DNA from: Saprospirales bacterium GYS_P2D
GTDB lineage: Bacteria > Bacteroidota > Bacteroidia > Chitinophagales > Saprospiraceae
Assembly (NCBI GenBank): GCA_009833045.1
Contig: WUUP01000001.1
Coordinates: 241,586-305,585 of the forward strand
Length of the DNA stretch: 64,000 nt
Direction of reading: 5' to 3'
Of this stretch, positions 53,876-63,819 are shown one piece after another; within the stretch, counting starts at the first letter, position 1, and each line of letters starts with the position of its first letter. A program made the position numbers and the translations under genes. The notes beneath the pieces were generated by a model, which made no database searches, was not told where the DNA came from, and was given only the letters and a program-made list of their open reading frames with translations.

Positions 53876-56500
53876 ATGAGCACAGCTGCCATAGAGAAAG
53901 AGAGACTGCTAAAATCATCTGACGGTAAAGAGTGGAAAAAATGGGGGCCCTATCTGGCTGAGCGCCAATGGGGTACCGTAAGAGAAGACTATAGTCAATA
54001 CGGAGAATCTTGGGACTATATCACGCACGATCTGGCTCGAAGTAATGCCTACCGATGGGGCGAAGAAGGTATTGGAGGATTTTGTGATAATCGCCAAATA
54101 CTATGTCTCGCACCAGCCTTCTGGAATGGGAATGACCCGATACTCAAAGAGCGCTTATTTGGCCTGACTAATAGCCAAGGAAATCATGGTGAAGACGTAA
54201 AAGAAGTATACTATCATCTCGACTCCTCTCCTACTCATAGCTACTGCAAGTATCTATATAAGTATCCTCAAAAAGAGTTTCCCTATGGAGAGATCGTACA
54301 AAAGAATCAGCGTAGTCGCTATGAGCTCGAGTACGAAGTGGTAGATACAGGTGTCTTTGATGAACAGCGATATTTTGACTGTTATATCGAGTATGCTAAG
54401 GCAGATACAGACGATATATTGATGCGCATCACTGTGCACAATCGGTTTGACCAACCAGCAGAGCTGCATACGATACCTCATCTATGGTTTAGAAACTTCT
54501 GGAAACATAATCCTCGCTATGACCGCCCAGAGATCAGATATGTAGAAGAAGGTGTCCTCATGACTAAGTCTATCAGAAATGGTAAGTACTATCTCTACCA
54601 CAAAGGAGGCGACCTATTATTCTGTGATAATGAGACGAATAATCAACGTATCTACGGAGGAGAAAATGATGTGAAGTATGTCAAAGATGGCATCAACAAT
54701 CACATAATACATGGAGAAGATAGTGTCAATCCTAATCTACATGGCTCTAAAGTAGGTATCTGGTATCATGATACCATCGAGGCTCATGGGTCTCGAGTGT
54801 ATGAGCTCCGCCTCTCTAAACGCAAGAAAAAAGATGCTTGGTCAGATTTTGAGAAGCTCTTTGATGAGAGAAAAGCAGAAGTTGATGCCTTTTATGAAGA
54901 GGTATTCCCCTATGAGATGTCCGACGAGAAGCGACATTTACTAAGAAGCTCTTTTGGCGGACTAATGTGGACTAAGCAGTTTTACTATCTCGACGTGTAT
55001 AAGTGGCTATTTGGAGGGCCAGGTGAGCCCGCTCCGACTCGAGAATTTAAGCGAAACTACGACTGGCAACACATGACAAATCGCCACATCATCAGCATGC
55101 CGGACAAATGGGAATACCCATGGTATGCTGCCTGGGACTTGGCTTTTCACACCACGACTTTTGCCCATGTAGATCCTGACTATGCTAAGCATCAGCTGCA
55201 TCTCATGCTCAAAGAGTACTTCATGCATCCTAATGGTCAGATCCCTGCCTATGAATGGAACTTCTCAGATGTGAATCCACCCGTGCACTCTTGGGCCGTG
55301 TGGAAGGTCTACGAGATGGACAAGCTCAATACGGGAATACCAGATTTTGACTTTTTAGAGAAGTGTTTTCAAAAGCTATTAATCAACTTCACCTGGTGGG
55401 TCAATCAAAAAGATAAAGATGGATCTGCCTTATTTGAGGGTGGATTCTTAGGCTTAGATAATATAGGAGTATTTGATCGGAATCATATGCCTCAGGGTAT
55501 CCGTAGAATGCAGCAGGCGGATGCCACGAGTTGGATGGCCATGTTTGCCCTGAATATGCTTCGCATGTCTATCGAGCTGGCTACATTCAACAAAGCTTAT
55601 GAAGAGTCAGCTGCTAAATTCTTCCGACACTTCCTCAATATCGGATGGGCGATGCACCATATCGGTGAGCGAGATATCTCGCTATGGGATGATCAGGATA
55701 ATTTTTACTATGATGTCGTGCAGATGGATGACGGACATACAGAGCGTATGAAGGTCCGATCACTGGTGGGAGTGATACCACTATTCGCTGTGGAGGTGAT
55801 CGAAGAAGGTCTATTTGAGAGTTTGAAAGAATTCAAGGAGAGGGCTCAGCGTATCATCCGTACCAGACCTGATCTGGCCTCTCTGATCTCACGTATCGAG
55901 GAGAAAAACAAGAATGGGAAATACATGTTTTCGATGGTCAGAGCGTACCGCTTAGAGATGATACTCAAGAGACTATTGGATGAGTCCGAATTTTTATCGG
56001 AGTTTGGAATCCGATCATTATCCAAATATCATAGCCAAAACCCATTCGTGTTTCACCATCATGGAGAGCATAAGATTCACTATTCTCCTGGAGAGAGTAC
56101 TACGGCGATGTTTGGAGGCAATAGTAACTGGAGGGGTCCTATTTGGTTTCCGATTAACTATCTGATTATACAGTCACTGAGAAAGTACTATGACTACTTT
56201 GGCCCAGAGTACGTCTACGAATACCCGACTGGATCTGGTAATAAACTGAACCTCAAAGAGATAGCCAGAGAGCTCACCCTCCGACTGCTCAAGCTATTTG
56301 AGCGCAATGAGGATGGTCGCTATACCTATCATAATGAAAACGCTTCTCAACTCTATACTGAGGATGAGCACTTTAAAAATCATCATCTACACTATGAGTT
56401 TTTCCATGGAGAGACGGGTAGAGGCATGGGAGCATCTCATCAGACAGGATGGACCGCCCTCATCGCTAATCTACTCATAGAGCTGGAAGAGGAGAAGTAG
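53876..56500 (+). CDS. GH63/MGH1-like glycosidase
   Basis: The product is 874 residues from ATG 53876; ATG 53825 is also in frame. The N-terminal part (ERQWGTVREDYSQYGESWDY) and the middle (WEYPWYAAWDLAFH, HPNGQIPAYEWNFSD) match the mannosyl-oligosaccharide glucosidase-like family; acidic residues in the latter are likely catalytic. The late GGNSNWRGPIWFPINY supports the (alpha/alpha)6 barrel. There is no signal peptide, so it acts in the cytoplasm on alpha-glucosides, perhaps storage or osmolyte glycans; this is inference. Confidence 0.92.
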   Translation: MSTAAIEKERLLKSSDGKEWKKWGPYLAERQWGTVREDYSQYGESWDYITHDLARSNAYRWGEEGIGGFCDNRQILCLAPAFWNGNDPILKERLFGLTNSQGNHGEDVKEVYYHLDSSPTHSYCKYLYKYPQKEFPYGEIVQKNQRSRYELEYEVVDTGVFDEQRYFDCYIEYAKADTDDILMRITVHNRFDQPAELHTIPHLWFRNFWKHNPRYDRPEIRYVEEGVLMTKSIRNGKYYLYHKGGDLLFCDNETNNQRIYGGENDVKYVKDGINNHIIHGEDSVNPNLHGSKVGIWYHDTIEAHGSRVYELRLSKRKKKDAWSDFEKLFDERKAEVDAFYEEVFPYEMSDEKRHLLRSSFGGLMWTKQFYYLDVYKWLFGGPGEPAPTREFKRNYDWQHMTNRHIISMPDKWEYPWYAAWDLAFHTTTFAHVDPDYAKHQLHLMLKEYFMHPNGQIPAYEWNFSDVNPPVHSWAVWKVYEMDKLNTGIPDFDFLEKCFQKLLINFTWWVNQKDKDGSALFEGGFLGLDNIGVFDRNHMPQGIRRMQQADATSWMAMFALNMLRMSIELATFNKAYEESAAKFFRHFLNIGWAMHHIGERDISLWDDQDNFYYDVVQMDDGHTERMKVRSLVGVIPLFAVEVIEEGLFESLKEFKERAQRIIRTRPDLASLISRIEEKNKNGKYMFSMVRAYRLEMILKRLLDESEFLSEFGIRSLSKYHSQNPFVFHHHGEHKIHYSPGESTTAMFGGNSNWRGPIWFPINYLIIQSLRKYYDYFGPEYVYEYPTGSGNKLNLKEIARELTLRLLKLFERNEDGRYTYHNENASQLYTEDEHFKNHHLHYEFFHGETGRGMGASHQTGWTALIANLLIELEEEK

Positions 56501-56514
56501 TGCTTAATCATACT

Positions 56515-56733
56515 TCAATGTAAAAGGCCTAATTCAAATCCTCTACGGACTAAACCAGCCATATTCTTGGCTCCCAGTTTAGCCATGAGATTTTTGCGGT
56601 GTGATATCACTGTATGCGGACTGATAAAAAGATCAGCAGCAATCTCTTTTGAGGTCTTTTCATAGGATGTTAGCTCGAGTACTTCTTGTTCTCGGATAGA
56701 GATATGCTCTGTTTTAGATATTGAGACTGACAT
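56515..56733 (-). CDS. LuxR-type HTH-only regulator (solo), second copy
   Basis: The product is 72 residues, essentially one LuxR HTH: ISIREQEVLELTSYEKTSKE, then LFISPHTVISHRKNLMAKLG and LVRRGFELGLLH. It is a paralog of 30209-30430: the two share S-REM/Q-x-VL, KEIA, HT-I-H-K and LVR-GFE-G-L. A TAnnTTTG box (minus strand) at 56782-56789 may be its promoter. It lies downstream of the haloperoxidase-like gene on the same strand. Confidence 0.88.
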   Translation of the reverse strand: MSVSISKTEHISIREQEVLELTSYEKTSKEIAADLFISPHTVISHRKNLMAKLGAKNMAGLVRRGFELGLLH

Positions 56734-56781
56734 AGTATTCTTTGGTGTTTTATGTGACTATACTATCCATTAATCTATTGT

Positions 56782-56789
56782 CAAACTTA
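56782..56789 (-). promoter_or_regulatory. TAnnTTTG -7 box upstream of the second LuxR-type gene
   Basis: Read on the minus strand, TAAGTTTG matches the bacteroidotal -7 consensus 48 bp before the ATG at 56733. No clear -33 element is seen. The 155-bp gap to the upstream gene leaves room for an independent promoter. Confidence 0.35.
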
Positions 56790-56888
56790 TATACCACCAA
56801 TCAGTCCTGACCTATCCCTAAGGATAGTTAGCATATTCTCTTACTACTTTTAAAAGACGTAAAATAACCGTCATTTTCTACTGAGCTA

Positions 56889-59108
56889 CTACTCTACTAT
56901 CATGATCGGTAGTATCTCTCGATGGCGATCCGAAGCAACCTGTACATAATATTGCCCTGAGGCTAATAACGGCAAATCAATCTGCGCCTCCTGTACACCA
57001 CTATCATAGCTATAGGACCTCACTACCGCTCCTGTGAGCGTAGTGACATTGACCACTCTGATCTGGTCATCTTGATCAAATGACTTGACCGAGATCCTAC
57101 GATCGAGGCTCACGGGATTAGGATATACTGAGAAGCTACTCTCGACAACTGGCAGATCAACTACCGAAGTCGATGGCAGACCAAATAAGTCACGAGCCTT
57201 AGCATATGCATTGAGGCCTACCTCGATACCGATCATACGGCCAGGAATATCATCTGCTGGTGGATGTATACCTCCCCAGATACGGGATAAGCTGGTCTGA
57301 TCTGAGGCATCTCTATAGGTCGCCCACTGCAGCTCAAAGTCTACACTCGGACCATCCTCAAATACCAAGAATTCATTTTTTTCAATCGGAAATACGCCCA
57401 TCCCACCTGGGAAATACTCATCACCTGTCATCATCGTCAGCACCTCTGCCGCTGCTCGGCTAAAGGTCGAATGACCCGACACATATCCCGCAAACGGAGG
57501 TGTCACAAACGAAGGGCGCTGATAGGGCCACCAGTTTTCTGCGAGCATCCAGCCTACTCCGGCGACATCCGTCTCTGGATCCTCGATGAAGTCAGGGCCT
57601 CTCCAGCTCATGATTTTTATCTTTCCGATATTGGTTGTGTCGAGCATTGCCAAACTATCATCTGCTGTGACTACTTCTATCAGACCTGGCACTATCGGCA
57701 TACCATTAGGACTATAGTAGGCACTATCAGGATACGTACTTTGCCCCTGATCGGCCATATATCTGATCGCTGATACAGGTCGTATATAGTCATACCATCC
57801 TTTGACTCCCCAAGCAGAAATAGCACAGTCATGCATCGCACCTCCCAGTGTCAGATAGGCTTTCACCTCGTACTCGAGCGTATCAAGCGGTTCCCCTTCT
57901 CCCTCAAAGGCATAGGAAAAATCTGGATGATCCATCACCTCATTGAGTATAGTAAACCAATGGCCTGGCGGGGTCTCACTATCAGGCCCGTCTGCCCAAA
58001 ACTCTGCTAATACCCTGGCATAATCTCCTCTGGGCACCATCTGCACCTCATAGGGCTGTCCAGTATGCGGATTCATCCGACGTCCAGTCCCTGGATCGCC
58101 GCCTTCTATGTAGTCATAGTAACTATCGTAGTCTTCAAAATTATTCGGCATCCAGTCTGTATTGCCCAGACTATTAGGTGAGATATCCCACATCACGCTA
58201 TCAGCAGGATCCAGATGACTCGCCCAAGTAGCGACCATCGAAAAACCCCAGATATACTCCTCTGGGAGATAGCCATCCTCCCCGACCATTGGAGGGGTAC
58301 CTGGATCGTGGTAGACATAGTAGTCCGCACCATCTCGCTCATAGATCGTCAGATCCTCAGGGTCGAGTGCAAATGGAGTAACTACTCCCCACTCTGGACC
58401 TAAGAAGTCTGGTGTATTAAATGGTATTTCATTACCTGCCTGATCAATGAAAACGTCCAGAGTCAATGGCTGCCAGTGATTTGGATCATTGATATCGGGA
58501 TTACCCGGATCGACCATCACTAATGGATCATTGACAGGCTGGTATACTTGATTAGTAAAATCATCGAGCTCATTGGACTGGTCAGAGAGACCATACTGGA
58601 GTACACAGGTAGCTACATAATTGCCAAATACTGCAGGATCTGTATCAAACTGATAGTCGATATCTGCATTGGATCGGTCATAGCCTAATTCTGACATCAG
58701 TCCATCTATACGACCTCGGATATTAAAATATCCTGGAGAAAATCGGAATCGATAATTGATAATACGATACATGGCGAAAGACATGGCTTTCTCCATAGCT
58801 GCACGTCTCTCATCTGGGTCTTCGGGTATTTCTATTCCTTCGAATGGACATTCAAACTCTCCTATAGTCTTCCCGAGTAAAAGGGTTTCTGCTTCTCCAT
58901 CATGGTAGGTCGCCCAAATATCATACATGGCCATAGAGGTGTGATATAGATTGCGAGCATGGACCGTAGGACGGGCAAAATCATTACGAATAGCGTTGAG
59001 TACTTCTTCATTCCATTGTCTGGAAAGGGCATGACTCTCCTGGGCAAAAGCCACCTGAGTGAAAAAAAATATGGACAATACAGTGAAAAATGTAGAGTGT
59101 AATCTCAT
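56889..59108 (-). CDS. Vanadium-haloperoxidase-like PAP2-superfamily protein with T9SS tail
   Basis: The product is 739 residues from ATG 59108 with a signal peptide (LHSTFFTVLSIFFFTQVAFAQ). Vanadate-site residues are all visible: VKGWYDYIRP (Lys about 436, Arg about 443), YVSGHSTFS (Ser-Gly-His about 543-545) and SRIWGGIHPPADD (Arg about 607, His about 614). The last 80 residues, from VYPNPVSLDRRIS, form a type A sorting domain for type IX secretion. Members are haloperoxidases or phosphatases; which activity is present is not decided by these residues. It precedes the LuxR-type gene. Confidence 0.9.
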   Translation of the reverse strand: MRLHSTFFTVLSIFFFTQVAFAQESHALSRQWNEEVLNAIRNDFARPTVHARNLYHTSMAMYDIWATYHDGEAETLLLGKTIGEFECPFEGIEIPEDPDERRAAMEKAMSFAMYRIINYRFRFSPGYFNIRGRIDGLMSELGYDRSNADIDYQFDTDPAVFGNYVATCVLQYGLSDQSNELDDFTNQVYQPVNDPLVMVDPGNPDINDPNHWQPLTLDVFIDQAGNEIPFNTPDFLGPEWGVVTPFALDPEDLTIYERDGADYYVYHDPGTPPMVGEDGYLPEEYIWGFSMVATWASHLDPADSVMWDISPNSLGNTDWMPNNFEDYDSYYDYIEGGDPGTGRRMNPHTGQPYEVQMVPRGDYARVLAEFWADGPDSETPPGHWFTILNEVMDHPDFSYAFEGEGEPLDTLEYEVKAYLTLGGAMHDCAISAWGVKGWYDYIRPVSAIRYMADQGQSTYPDSAYYSPNGMPIVPGLIEVVTADDSLAMLDTTNIGKIKIMSWRGPDFIEDPETDVAGVGWMLAENWWPYQRPSFVTPPFAGYVSGHSTFSRAAAEVLTMMTGDEYFPGGMGVFPIEKNEFLVFEDGPSVDFELQWATYRDASDQTSLSRIWGGIHPPADDIPGRMIGIEVGLNAYAKARDLFGLPSTSVVDLPVVESSFSVYPNPVSLDRRISVKSFDQDDQIRVVNVTTLTGAVVRSYSYDSGVQEAQIDLPLLASGQYYVQVASDRHREILPIMIVE

Positions 59109-59241
59109 AAGTAAAATGTGTATTTTACAAATATAAAATATGCTTAATATATTATTGGGCGAAAGCCGTCTATATACATAATCTAAAAATAGAGTCATCC
59201 GCTGCCAATACAGAAAAATAGGATTAAACAAATGTTATAAT

Positions 59242-59257
59242 AGTGATAGCTATCACT
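59242..59257. promoter_or_regulatory. Perfect 16-bp palindrome between divergent genes
   Basis: AGTGATAGCTATCACT is a perfect palindrome in the 205-bp gap between the divergently transcribed haloperoxidase-like and DUF4440-like genes. It is a candidate operator controlling one or both. Confidence 0.45.
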
Positions 59258-59313
59258 GTAGCTATCTATTTTAGTGTCAGAGATAAAAGACATCACAGAT
59301 ATAATTTCGCAAA

Positions 59314-60198
59314 ATGAAACAACTGATCATACTTCTCCTTTTTTCAGCTTCACTTTACTCACAGACGCCTCTGACACAAGCCTTTGATCCTCTCATAGGC
59401 AGGACTTGGATCACTGCAAATGCCGACAGCAGCTTTAGGCAAGAAGTGACATTCAGCTATGATCTGGATAGCACCTTGGTGATCGCTGAGAGTGATGGAT
59501 ACACCGACCAAAGTCGCACTCAATGGGGTGCTCGAAATCACGGGATAAGAAGATATAATCCGAATTCAAAAGAAATTGAATTTTACGAATTCGACGTATT
59601 CGGAGGGCTCACTGAGGGAAAGGTCACGATCGAAGGAAAAAATCTCTACTATAGCTACCAATATGCTGACGCTGGTGATATGATACTCACCGATGGATGG
59701 GAGTACATCAGCGATGGCGAGTATGCATTCAAAGTAGGAAATCGAGAAAATGGTCAGTGGCAGCAAATATTCATCGAGTCAATATTCAAAGCGCTACCAC
59801 GATACTCAGGCCCCAAAGAAGATCTATTTGCTATTCTGGCTGCCACAGAGGAATTTTCGACAGCATATATGGCAGAGGACGCAGCAGAGATCACTGCTAA
59901 ATACACTACCGATGCTAAGATAATGCCCGGAGGTACTCTTATCATCGAGGGTCATCCGGCGATCCAAGAAAGATGGACGGTTAATAAAACTACTACTGAC
60001 ATCCTTCATCATCAAGTGACTCCATCGGAGATCATCATAGAAGGCGATACCGCATATGATCATGGCTACTACCGTGGCAGCTCTGTCCACAATGGAGTAA
60101 AGTCTGAATGGCGAGGAAAGTATGTCATAATATGGAAAAAGGTAGATGGCCATTGGCTCATCTACCTTGATATCTGGAACCGAGTAGACGCTGAATAA
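59314..60198 (+). CDS. Exported DUF4440/SnoaL-like protein
   Basis: The product is 294 residues with signal peptide MKQLIILLLFSASLYS. The N-terminal half (about 20-160) is beta-rich and lipocalin-like; the C-terminal part (about 170-290, ATEEFSTAYMAEDAAEITA, then MPGGTLIIEGHPAI) follows the SnoaL/NTF2-type DUF4440 fold. No active site is obvious. It is divergent from the haloperoxidase-like gene and converges on typA. Confidence 0.75.
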   Translation: MKQLIILLLFSASLYSQTPLTQAFDPLIGRTWITANADSSFRQEVTFSYDLDSTLVIAESDGYTDQSRTQWGARNHGIRRYNPNSKEIEFYEFDVFGGLTEGKVTIEGKNLYYSYQYADAGDMILTDGWEYISDGEYAFKVGNRENGQWQQIFIESIFKALPRYSGPKEDLFAILAATEEFSTAYMAEDAAEITAKYTTDAKIMPGGTLIIEGHPAIQERWTVNKTTTDILHHQVTPSEIIIEGDTAYDHGYYRGSSVHNGVKSEWRGKYVIIWKKVDGHWLIYLDIWNRVDAE

Positions 60199-60243
60199 AC
60201 GCTCACTCGATTATGTCTTTTTTGAAAATCGTGCTACTGCTTT

Positions 60244-62055
60244 TTACACCATGAGTTTTGTATTTGAGGCACGCTTACGCTCGTGCTCCTTAAGGTAGAT
60301 CTTACGAAGTCGGATGCTCTTAGGTGTGATCTCTACGTACTCATCTTCTTGGATATACTCCATGCACTCTTCTAATGAGAATATCACTGGAGGAGCGATT
60401 TTGACCTTATCATCAGCTCCAGATGACCTCATGTTGGTCAGCTTTTTAGACTTAGTCAGATTGACAACTAAGTCATTTTCACGAGAGTGCTCTCCGACTA
60501 TTTGCCCTTCATAGATATCTACACCTGGTGGCAGGAAGAATTTACCTCTATCCTGTAGTTTATCGATGGCGAAAGCCACCGTGGTGCCCGCCTCCATAGC
60601 GATCATTGTCCCTTTATTACGAGATGGAATATCTCCTTTCCATGGCTCAAACACGTCAAATCTATGCGCTATGATGGCTTCTCCAGCAGTAAGATTCATC
60701 AATACTGTAGATAGACCTATCAAACCTCTTGATGGGATAGAAAACTCTAAATGTGTCAAGTCTCCTTTTGGCTGCATGACTTTGAGCTCTCCCTTGCGCT
60801 GAGTGATTGCTTCGATCACTTTTCCTGCAGTATGTTCTGGTAGATCTATAGTTAGCTCCTCAATTGGCTCATGTTTTACACCATCGATCTCTTTGATGAT
60901 GACTCGAGGCTTACCTACCTGTAGCTCATAACCCTCTCTCCTCATCGTCTCAATCAGGACAGAGAGGTGCATGATACCACGACCATATACATTGAATATA
61001 TCTGGAGAGTCAGTAGTCTCTACTCGGAGTGCGAGATTTCGCTCCGTCTCTTTCTCCAGCCGCTCTTTGATATGTCTTGATGTCACAAAGTCTCCTTCTT
61101 TACCAAAAAAGGGAGAGTTATTAATCGTGAAGACCATGCTCATGGTAGGCTCATCGATAGGTATACCAGGTAGTGCATCAGGATGTTCAGCTGGACAGAG
61201 AGTATCCCCGATCGTGAAATCATCGATACCTGTCACTGCACAGAGGTCTCCATTTTCTACACTATCTGCCTTTATCTTGCCTAATCCTTTGAATACGAAA
61301 AGTTCTTTAGCCCTGACTTTCTTTACAGATCCATCTCTCTTGATTAGTGACAGCGGTTCATTCGCTTTGAATGTCCCCCTGTGTACTCTACCTATAGCGA
61401 TACGACCGACATATGAAGAGTAGTCGATGGTAGTGACCTGCATCTGTAGATGTCCCTCATTTTCGGCTGGTGCCTCGATATGCTCCAAGATCATATCAAG
61501 TAAATACGAAATATCATCAGCTGGCTCTACCCAGTTTTCTCCCATCCAGTTTTGCTTAGCAGATCCAAAGACCGTCTGAAAATCCAACTGATCCTCAGTA
61601 GCATCAAGATTGAACATGAGCTCAAATACGGCTTCCTGTACTTCGTCAGGACGGCAGTTTTCTTTATCTACCTTATTGACTACCACTATAGGCTTGAGAC
61701 CCAACTCGAGTGCCTTTTGGGTCACATATCTTGTCTGCGGCATCGGCCCTTCAAATGCATCCACCAATAGGAGTACACCGTCAGCCATATTGAGCACTCG
61801 CTCTACCTCACCACCAAAGTCGGCGTGACCAGGAGTATCAATAAGATTGATCTTATTGCCTTTATAGTTGACACTAATATTTTTAGCAAAAATCGTGATA
61901 CCACGCTCTCTCTCCAGATCATTATTATCGAGGATGAGTTCGCCATCTGGCAGTTTATCTTCACCTTGTTCGCAGAAGTGAATAATCTTATCTACGAGGG
62001 TCGTCTTGCCATGATCGACGTGAGCAATAATGGCCACATTTCGGATGTTCTTCAT
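60244..62055 (-). CDS. typA: Ribosome-associated GTPase TypA/BipA
   Basis: The product is 603 residues from ATG 62055 (an in-frame start at 62082 would add 9). GTPase motifs are [10 protein letters not shown] (G1), RGITI (G2), DTPGHADF (G3), NKVDK (G4) and GSAKQ (G5), followed by EF-G-like domains II, III and V and the specific C-terminal domain. TypA acts on 50S assembly and under stress. It is divergent from nhaC. Confidence 0.97.
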   Translation of the reverse strand: MKNIRNVAIIAHVDHGKTTLVDKIIHFCEQGEDKLPDGELILDNNDLERERGITIFAKNISVNYKGNKINLIDTPGHADFGGEVERVLNMADGVLLLVDAFEGPMPQTRYVTQKALELGLKPIVVVNKVDKENCRPDEVQEAVFELMFNLDATEDQLDFQTVFGSAKQNWMGENWVEPADDISYLLDMILEHIEAPAENEGHLQMQVTTIDYSSYVGRIAIGRVHRGTFKANEPLSLIKRDGSVKKVRAKELFVFKGLGKIKADSVENGDLCAVTGIDDFTIGDTLCPAEHPDALPGIPIDEPTMSMVFTINNSPFFGKEGDFVTSRHIKERLEKETERNLALRVETTDSPDIFNVYGRGIMHLSVLIETMRREGYELQVGKPRVIIKEIDGVKHEPIEELTIDLPEHTAGKVIEAITQRKGELKVMQPKGDLTHLEFSIPSRGLIGLSTVLMNLTAGEAIIAHRFDVFEPWKGDIPSRNKGTMIAMEAGTTVAFAIDKLQDRGKFFLPPGVDIYEGQIVGEHSRENDLVVNLTKSKKLTNMRSSGADDKVKIAPPVIFSLEECMEYIQEDEYVEITPKSIRLRKIYLKEHERKRASNTKLMV

Positions 62056-62161
62056 CGTATTTTTCAGAAAATTAGCGGGCAAAGGTATGCTATTCTTTAG
62101 TCTCGAATAGAAATAGTTTGTAAAGTCTTAATTAAGCTATTTTCATTTGGTAAGATCAGCC

Positions 62162-62185
62162 TCGATTGCCTACTTTGCCAATCGA
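62162..62185 (+). promoter_or_regulatory. Inverted repeat upstream of nhaC
   Basis: TCGATTG (62162-62168) and CAATCGA (62179-62185) form a perfect 7-bp dyad, 26 bp before the nhaC ATG, in the divergent gap with typA. It is a candidate operator or a leader hairpin. Confidence 0.35.
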
Positions 62186-62210
62186 AATTAATGTGTGCTG
62201 AATCAAATAG

Positions 62211-63668
62211 ATGGAAGAGAATAAGGATATAATCATTGATAATAAAGAATTAAATATCTGGGAAGCCCTAATCCCTGTGGCCGCTCTGGTAGGAATGCTC
62301 GCCTATAATGTATATGTATATGGCGACAATGCCCTCAGCGGATCCAATCAATTTATCCTATTGATTGGCGCTGCAGTTGCAGCTATAGTGGGATTTTATA
62401 ATAAAGTGGGATACGAACAGATGATCGAAGAAGTGTCTAATAATCTAAAGTCAACGACAGGAGCCATACTCATTTTACTCTTTGTCGGATCTCTCGCTGG
62501 CACCTGGCTGATCAGCGGAGTCATACCTGCTATGATCTACTATGGACTCCAGATCTTGAATCCCAGTATTTTTCTCCCGGCCACAGTAGTGATCTGCTCT
62601 ATCATATCAGTAGCAACTGGTAGTAGCTGGACCACTTCCGCTACTGTAGGAATAGCGCTCATCGGCATAGGAAAAGCTATCGGACTACCGCTCGGCATGG
62701 TCGCAGGTGCTGTACTCTCAGGAGCTTACTTTGGCGATAAGATGTCTCCGCTGTCCGATACGACTAATCTGGCTCCTGCGATGGCAGGCGGTGACCTATT
62801 TGATCATATCAGATACATGTCGCTGACGACAGTGCCTACTATCATTATCACGATCATCATATTCACCGTGATCGGCTTGACTCGTGATGTGACCGGAGAT
62901 ACTAATCCCGAAGAAATCATGGCTGCTATCAAAGAATCATTTCATATATCACCATTACTTTTCATCGTACCAGTGGTAGTGATTGCTATGATCGTCAAAA
63001 AGACAAAACCTCTTGTCGCCCTTATGGTGGGTACACTTTTAGGAGGGATTTTCGCTGTGATATTTCAGCCTGAGGTGATCAAATCTATCTCAGGGGCAGA
63101 TAGTGTGACCTTCAGATCTGCCTATGTAGCAGTAATGGATGCAATGACCGTAGATGTGGCTATCGAAACCTCTGATGCTGCGCTCAATGATCTTTTTAGT
63201 GCAGGAGGTATGAGTGGTATGCTCGGTACTATTTGGCTGATCATGTGTGCTATGGTATTCGGAGGAGTGATGGACGCCATCGGTGCCTTGACTCGTATCA
63301 GTGCAGCGCTGTTGAGTTTGGCCTCGTCAGTGTTTGGACTATTCGCCAGTACTGTAGCGAGTTGCTTAGCGCTGAATATCACTGCCTCTGACCAATACCT
63401 GGCTATCGTAGTACCAGGCAAGATGTTTCAGCAGGCCTATGAAGACAAAGGTCTTGCTCCAGAAAACCTCAGTCGCACACTCGAAGACTCTGGGACCGTG
63501 ACATCTGTACTCGTCCCATGGAATACCTGTGGAGCTTATCAGTCTGGAGTACTCGGAGTATCTACGGCAGAATACTTTGTCTATGCTATCTTTAATTATT
63601 TGAGCCCCTTCACGACCTTGCTATATGCAGCCATTGGCTTCAAGATCAAACAGATCGTCAAGAAGTAG
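62211..63668 (+). CDS. nhaC: Na+/H+ antiporter NhaC family
   Basis: The product is 485 residues with about 11-12 membrane segments. The characteristic NhaC stretch AGAVLSGAYFGDKMSPLSDTT is present (first 20 residues shown in part), with SVATGSSWTTSATVGIA before it and SCLALNITASDQYLAIV in the second half. It exchanges Na+ for H+ and would help salt and pH homeostasis, which suits a marine host. It is preceded by a small inverted repeat. Confidence 0.93.
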   Translation: MEENKDIIIDNKELNIWEALIPVAALVGMLAYNVYVYGDNALSGSNQFILLIGAAVAAIVGFYNKVGYEQMIEEVSNNLKSTTGAILILLFVGSLAGTWLISGVIPAMIYYGLQILNPSIFLPATVVICSIISVATGSSWTTSATVGIALIGIGKAIGLPLGMVAGAVLSGAYFGDKMSPLSDTTNLAPAMAGGDLFDHIRYMSLTTVPTIIITIIIFTVIGLTRDVTGDTNPEEIMAAIKESFHISPLLFIVPVVVIAMIVKKTKPLVALMVGTLLGGIFAVIFQPEVIKSISGADSVTFRSAYVAVMDAMTVDVAIETSDAALNDLFSAGGMSGMLGTIWLIMCAMVFGGVMDAIGALTRISAALLSLASSVFGLFASTVASCLALNITASDQYLAIVVPGKMFQQAYEDKGLAPENLSRTLEDSGTVTSVLVPWNTCGAYQSGVLGVSTAEYFVYAIFNYLSPFTTLLYAAIGFKIKQIVKK

Positions 63669-63819
63669 TGGCTACATCATAGAGAAAAAAGAAGATACAT
63701 ACTACACTCAGGCTCTGATAGCTGTATATAGAATAGAATAAAATCTATAATATACAATAACATAAAAGTCAGCCTGTAAATATCCAGAGATATCTTGAGC
63801 GTCAAATACACAAAAGCTC

